Shown: positions 22,764 through 28,790 of the stretch, piece by piece
How the letters are laid out: each line of letters starts with the position of its first letter
Position numbering within the stretch: position 1 is the first letter of the stretch
Assembly (NCBI GenBank): GCA_900758075.1
Contig: CAAEQF010000158.1
Span: 1 to 28,790 of the forward strand
Length of the DNA: 28,790 nucleotides
Origin: Coriobacteriia bacterium
GTDB lineage: Bacteria > Actinomycetota > Coriobacteriia > Coriobacteriales > QAMH01
Direction: 5' to 3'
Notes under the pieces: model-generated
Database searches by the model: none
The model's input: the letters and a program-made list of their open reading frames with translations, nothing else
Told to the model about the DNA's origin: nothing
Made by a program: the position numbers and the translations under genes

Positions 22764-23527
22764 GTGCCCACCGCCATGATGGCGACCATGTAGCCGAGCG
22801 CGAGTGCGCCCGCCCACAGAAGTGACTCGATGAGGCGCAGCGCCCCGGCAACCGTGTCGCCCGCGAGCATGTCGCGCATCGCGTTGGTAATCGCGATGCC
22901 GGGAATCAGCAGCATGATGTCGCCGATGATGATCTTGTCGATGTTTAAACCAGGAACCACCTGGGCGGCAAGGCAGATGCCGAGGCCCGAGACGAGCGCC
23001 GCGACAAAATCGAAGACGATTTCGTTGGGGCAATAGGGCCTGAACCTGCTCTGAAGCACGCAGATGAGCACGGCGAACAGCGCCGAGACCACGCCGTCTA
23101 GCGGCGAACCGCCAAAGAACACCGCGAACGAACCTGCCGCCAGGACACTACCCACGTACAGGTACGGGCGTGAAACACAGGAGTTGTTGATGCGCTCGAG
23201 CTCCACGGCGATCTGCTCGGGCCCGACCTTTTCATCGCAGCACCTGCGACACAGCGCGTTGAGCCGTTCGAGCCTGCCGAAGTTGTTGGACAGCGCCGTG
23301 TGAATGCGCCGGCTTTGCGTATGCTCTTTCCCAAGGCCGTCGAGCATGGTGACTAGAATCGAACTCGTGATCACGAACACGTTCATGTCGCGCGCACCGT
23401 AGGAATGGCCGATGCGCACGAGCGACTCTTCGACCAGGTTGACGTCTGCCCCACAGGCGATCATCGAGGCGCCGAGGTCGAGCATCTGCGTGAGCAGGCC
23501 ATCGGGTATGACACTTTGCTGTGCCAT
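22760..23527 (-). CDS. YjjP/ThrE-N-type (DUF1212) exporter subunit
   Basis: Larger subunit of the same exporter. The product is 255 residues from the ATG at 23527, which has a consensus GAGGAGG; a GTG nine codons upstream is the only longer start. The first ~115 residues are the soluble region, with GASMIACGADVNLVEESLVR and GARDMNVFVITSSILVTML, as in ThrE proteins. Five hydrophobic segments follow, including VGSVLAAGSFAVFFGGSPLD and IIIGDIMLLIPGIAITNAMR (again with a LIPG motif). Its ribosome-binding site begins just after the rpoC terminator, so its own promoter has almost no room. Substrate unknown; dicarboxylate or threonine/serine export is likely by family. Confidence 0.88.
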   Translation of the reverse strand: MAQQSVIPDGLLTQMLDLGASMIACGADVNLVEESLVRIGHSYGARDMNVFVITSSILVTMLDGLGKEHTQSRRIHTALSNNFGRLERLNALCRRCCDEKVGPEQIAVELERINNSCVSRPYLYVGSVLAAGSFAVFFGGSPLDGVVSALFAVLICVLQSRFRPYCPNEIVFDFVAALVSGLGICLAAQVVPGLNIDKIIIGDIMLLIPGIAITNAMRDMLAGDTVAGALRLIESLLWAGALALGYMVAIMAVGT

Positions 23528-23550
23528 CGGCACCTCCTCGGAAACGATCG

Positions 23551-23588
23551 TCACAACAGAAAGAGGGAGCCCGGTTTCCCGAGCTCCC
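23551..23588 (-). terminator. Intrinsic terminator after rpoC
   Basis: GGGAGCTCGG-GAAA-CCGGGCTCCC is a 10-bp stem (one G-T pair) closed by a GNRA tetraloop, followed on the transcribed strand by TCTTTCTGTT. It starts 21 nt after the rpoC stop and ends about 25 nt before the YjjP-like start, so it could act both as the rpoBC terminator and as an attenuator for the exporter genes. Confidence 0.75.
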
Positions 23589-23609
23589 CCAAACTATAGC
23601 AGGCGTTTT

Positions 23610-28031
<4,422 letters not shown>

Positions 28032-28034
28032 TCC

Positions 28035-28790
<756 letters not shown>

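Overview
The window is one long, co-directional, essentially housekeeping block: every gene I can support is on the minus strand, so transcription runs from the right edge (rpoB) to the left edge (fabK). High GC, strong AGGAGG/AAAGGA ribosome-binding sites, FabK-type enoyl reductase, zinc-type S14 and L36, a zinc-LID adenylate kinase, Ala/Glu-rich tails on L16 and L17 and a very long beta' subunit together suggest a high-GC actinobacterium of the Coriobacteriia type (Olsenella/Atopobium/Collinsella relatives). That assignment is inference from gene content; nothing here is taxonomically decisive.

Layout in transcription order. (1) rpoB (3' part) and rpoC, closed by a GAAA-tetraloop intrinsic terminator. 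(2) A two-gene YjjP/YjjB (ThrE-type) exporter inserted between rpoC and rpsL. (3) A 300-nt leader with a consensus-like promoter and a large stem-loop, then rpsL-rpsG-fusA-rpsJ; no tuf. (4) A 320-nt gap with hairpins and a possible promoter, then the rest of the S10 cluster: rplC-rplD-rplW, a gap with a 12-bp palindrome, rplB-rpsS-rplV-rpsC-rplP-rpmC-rpsQ. (5) The spc cluster: rplN-rplX-rplE-rpsZ-rpsH-rplF-rplR-rpsE-rpmD-rplO-secY-adk-map. (6) An AT-rich promoter gap, then infA-rpmJ-rpsM-rpsK-rpsD-rpoA-rplQ (alpha cluster). (7) ecfT and truA, then acpP and fabK, which probably open a fatty-acid synthesis operon running off the left edge.

Together these genes make the core of RNA polymerase (alpha, beta, beta'), about half of the ribosomal proteins, EF-G, IF-1, the SecY translocon, methionine aminopeptidase and adenylate kinase. 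The parts that are not ordinary are: an alpha-CTD-like helix-hairpin-helix module near the C-terminus of beta' that keeps the DNA-contact residues of the true alpha CTD; a perfect 14-bp terminator-like hairpin with a six-T run inside the ecfT reading frame; Arg at S12 position 88, a classical streptomycin-resistance substitution; TTG start codons on infA, rpsM, rpsZ and rpsL; and strong inverted repeats in most of the longer intercistronic gaps. No RNA genes, insertion sequences, CRISPR arrays or prophage traces were seen.
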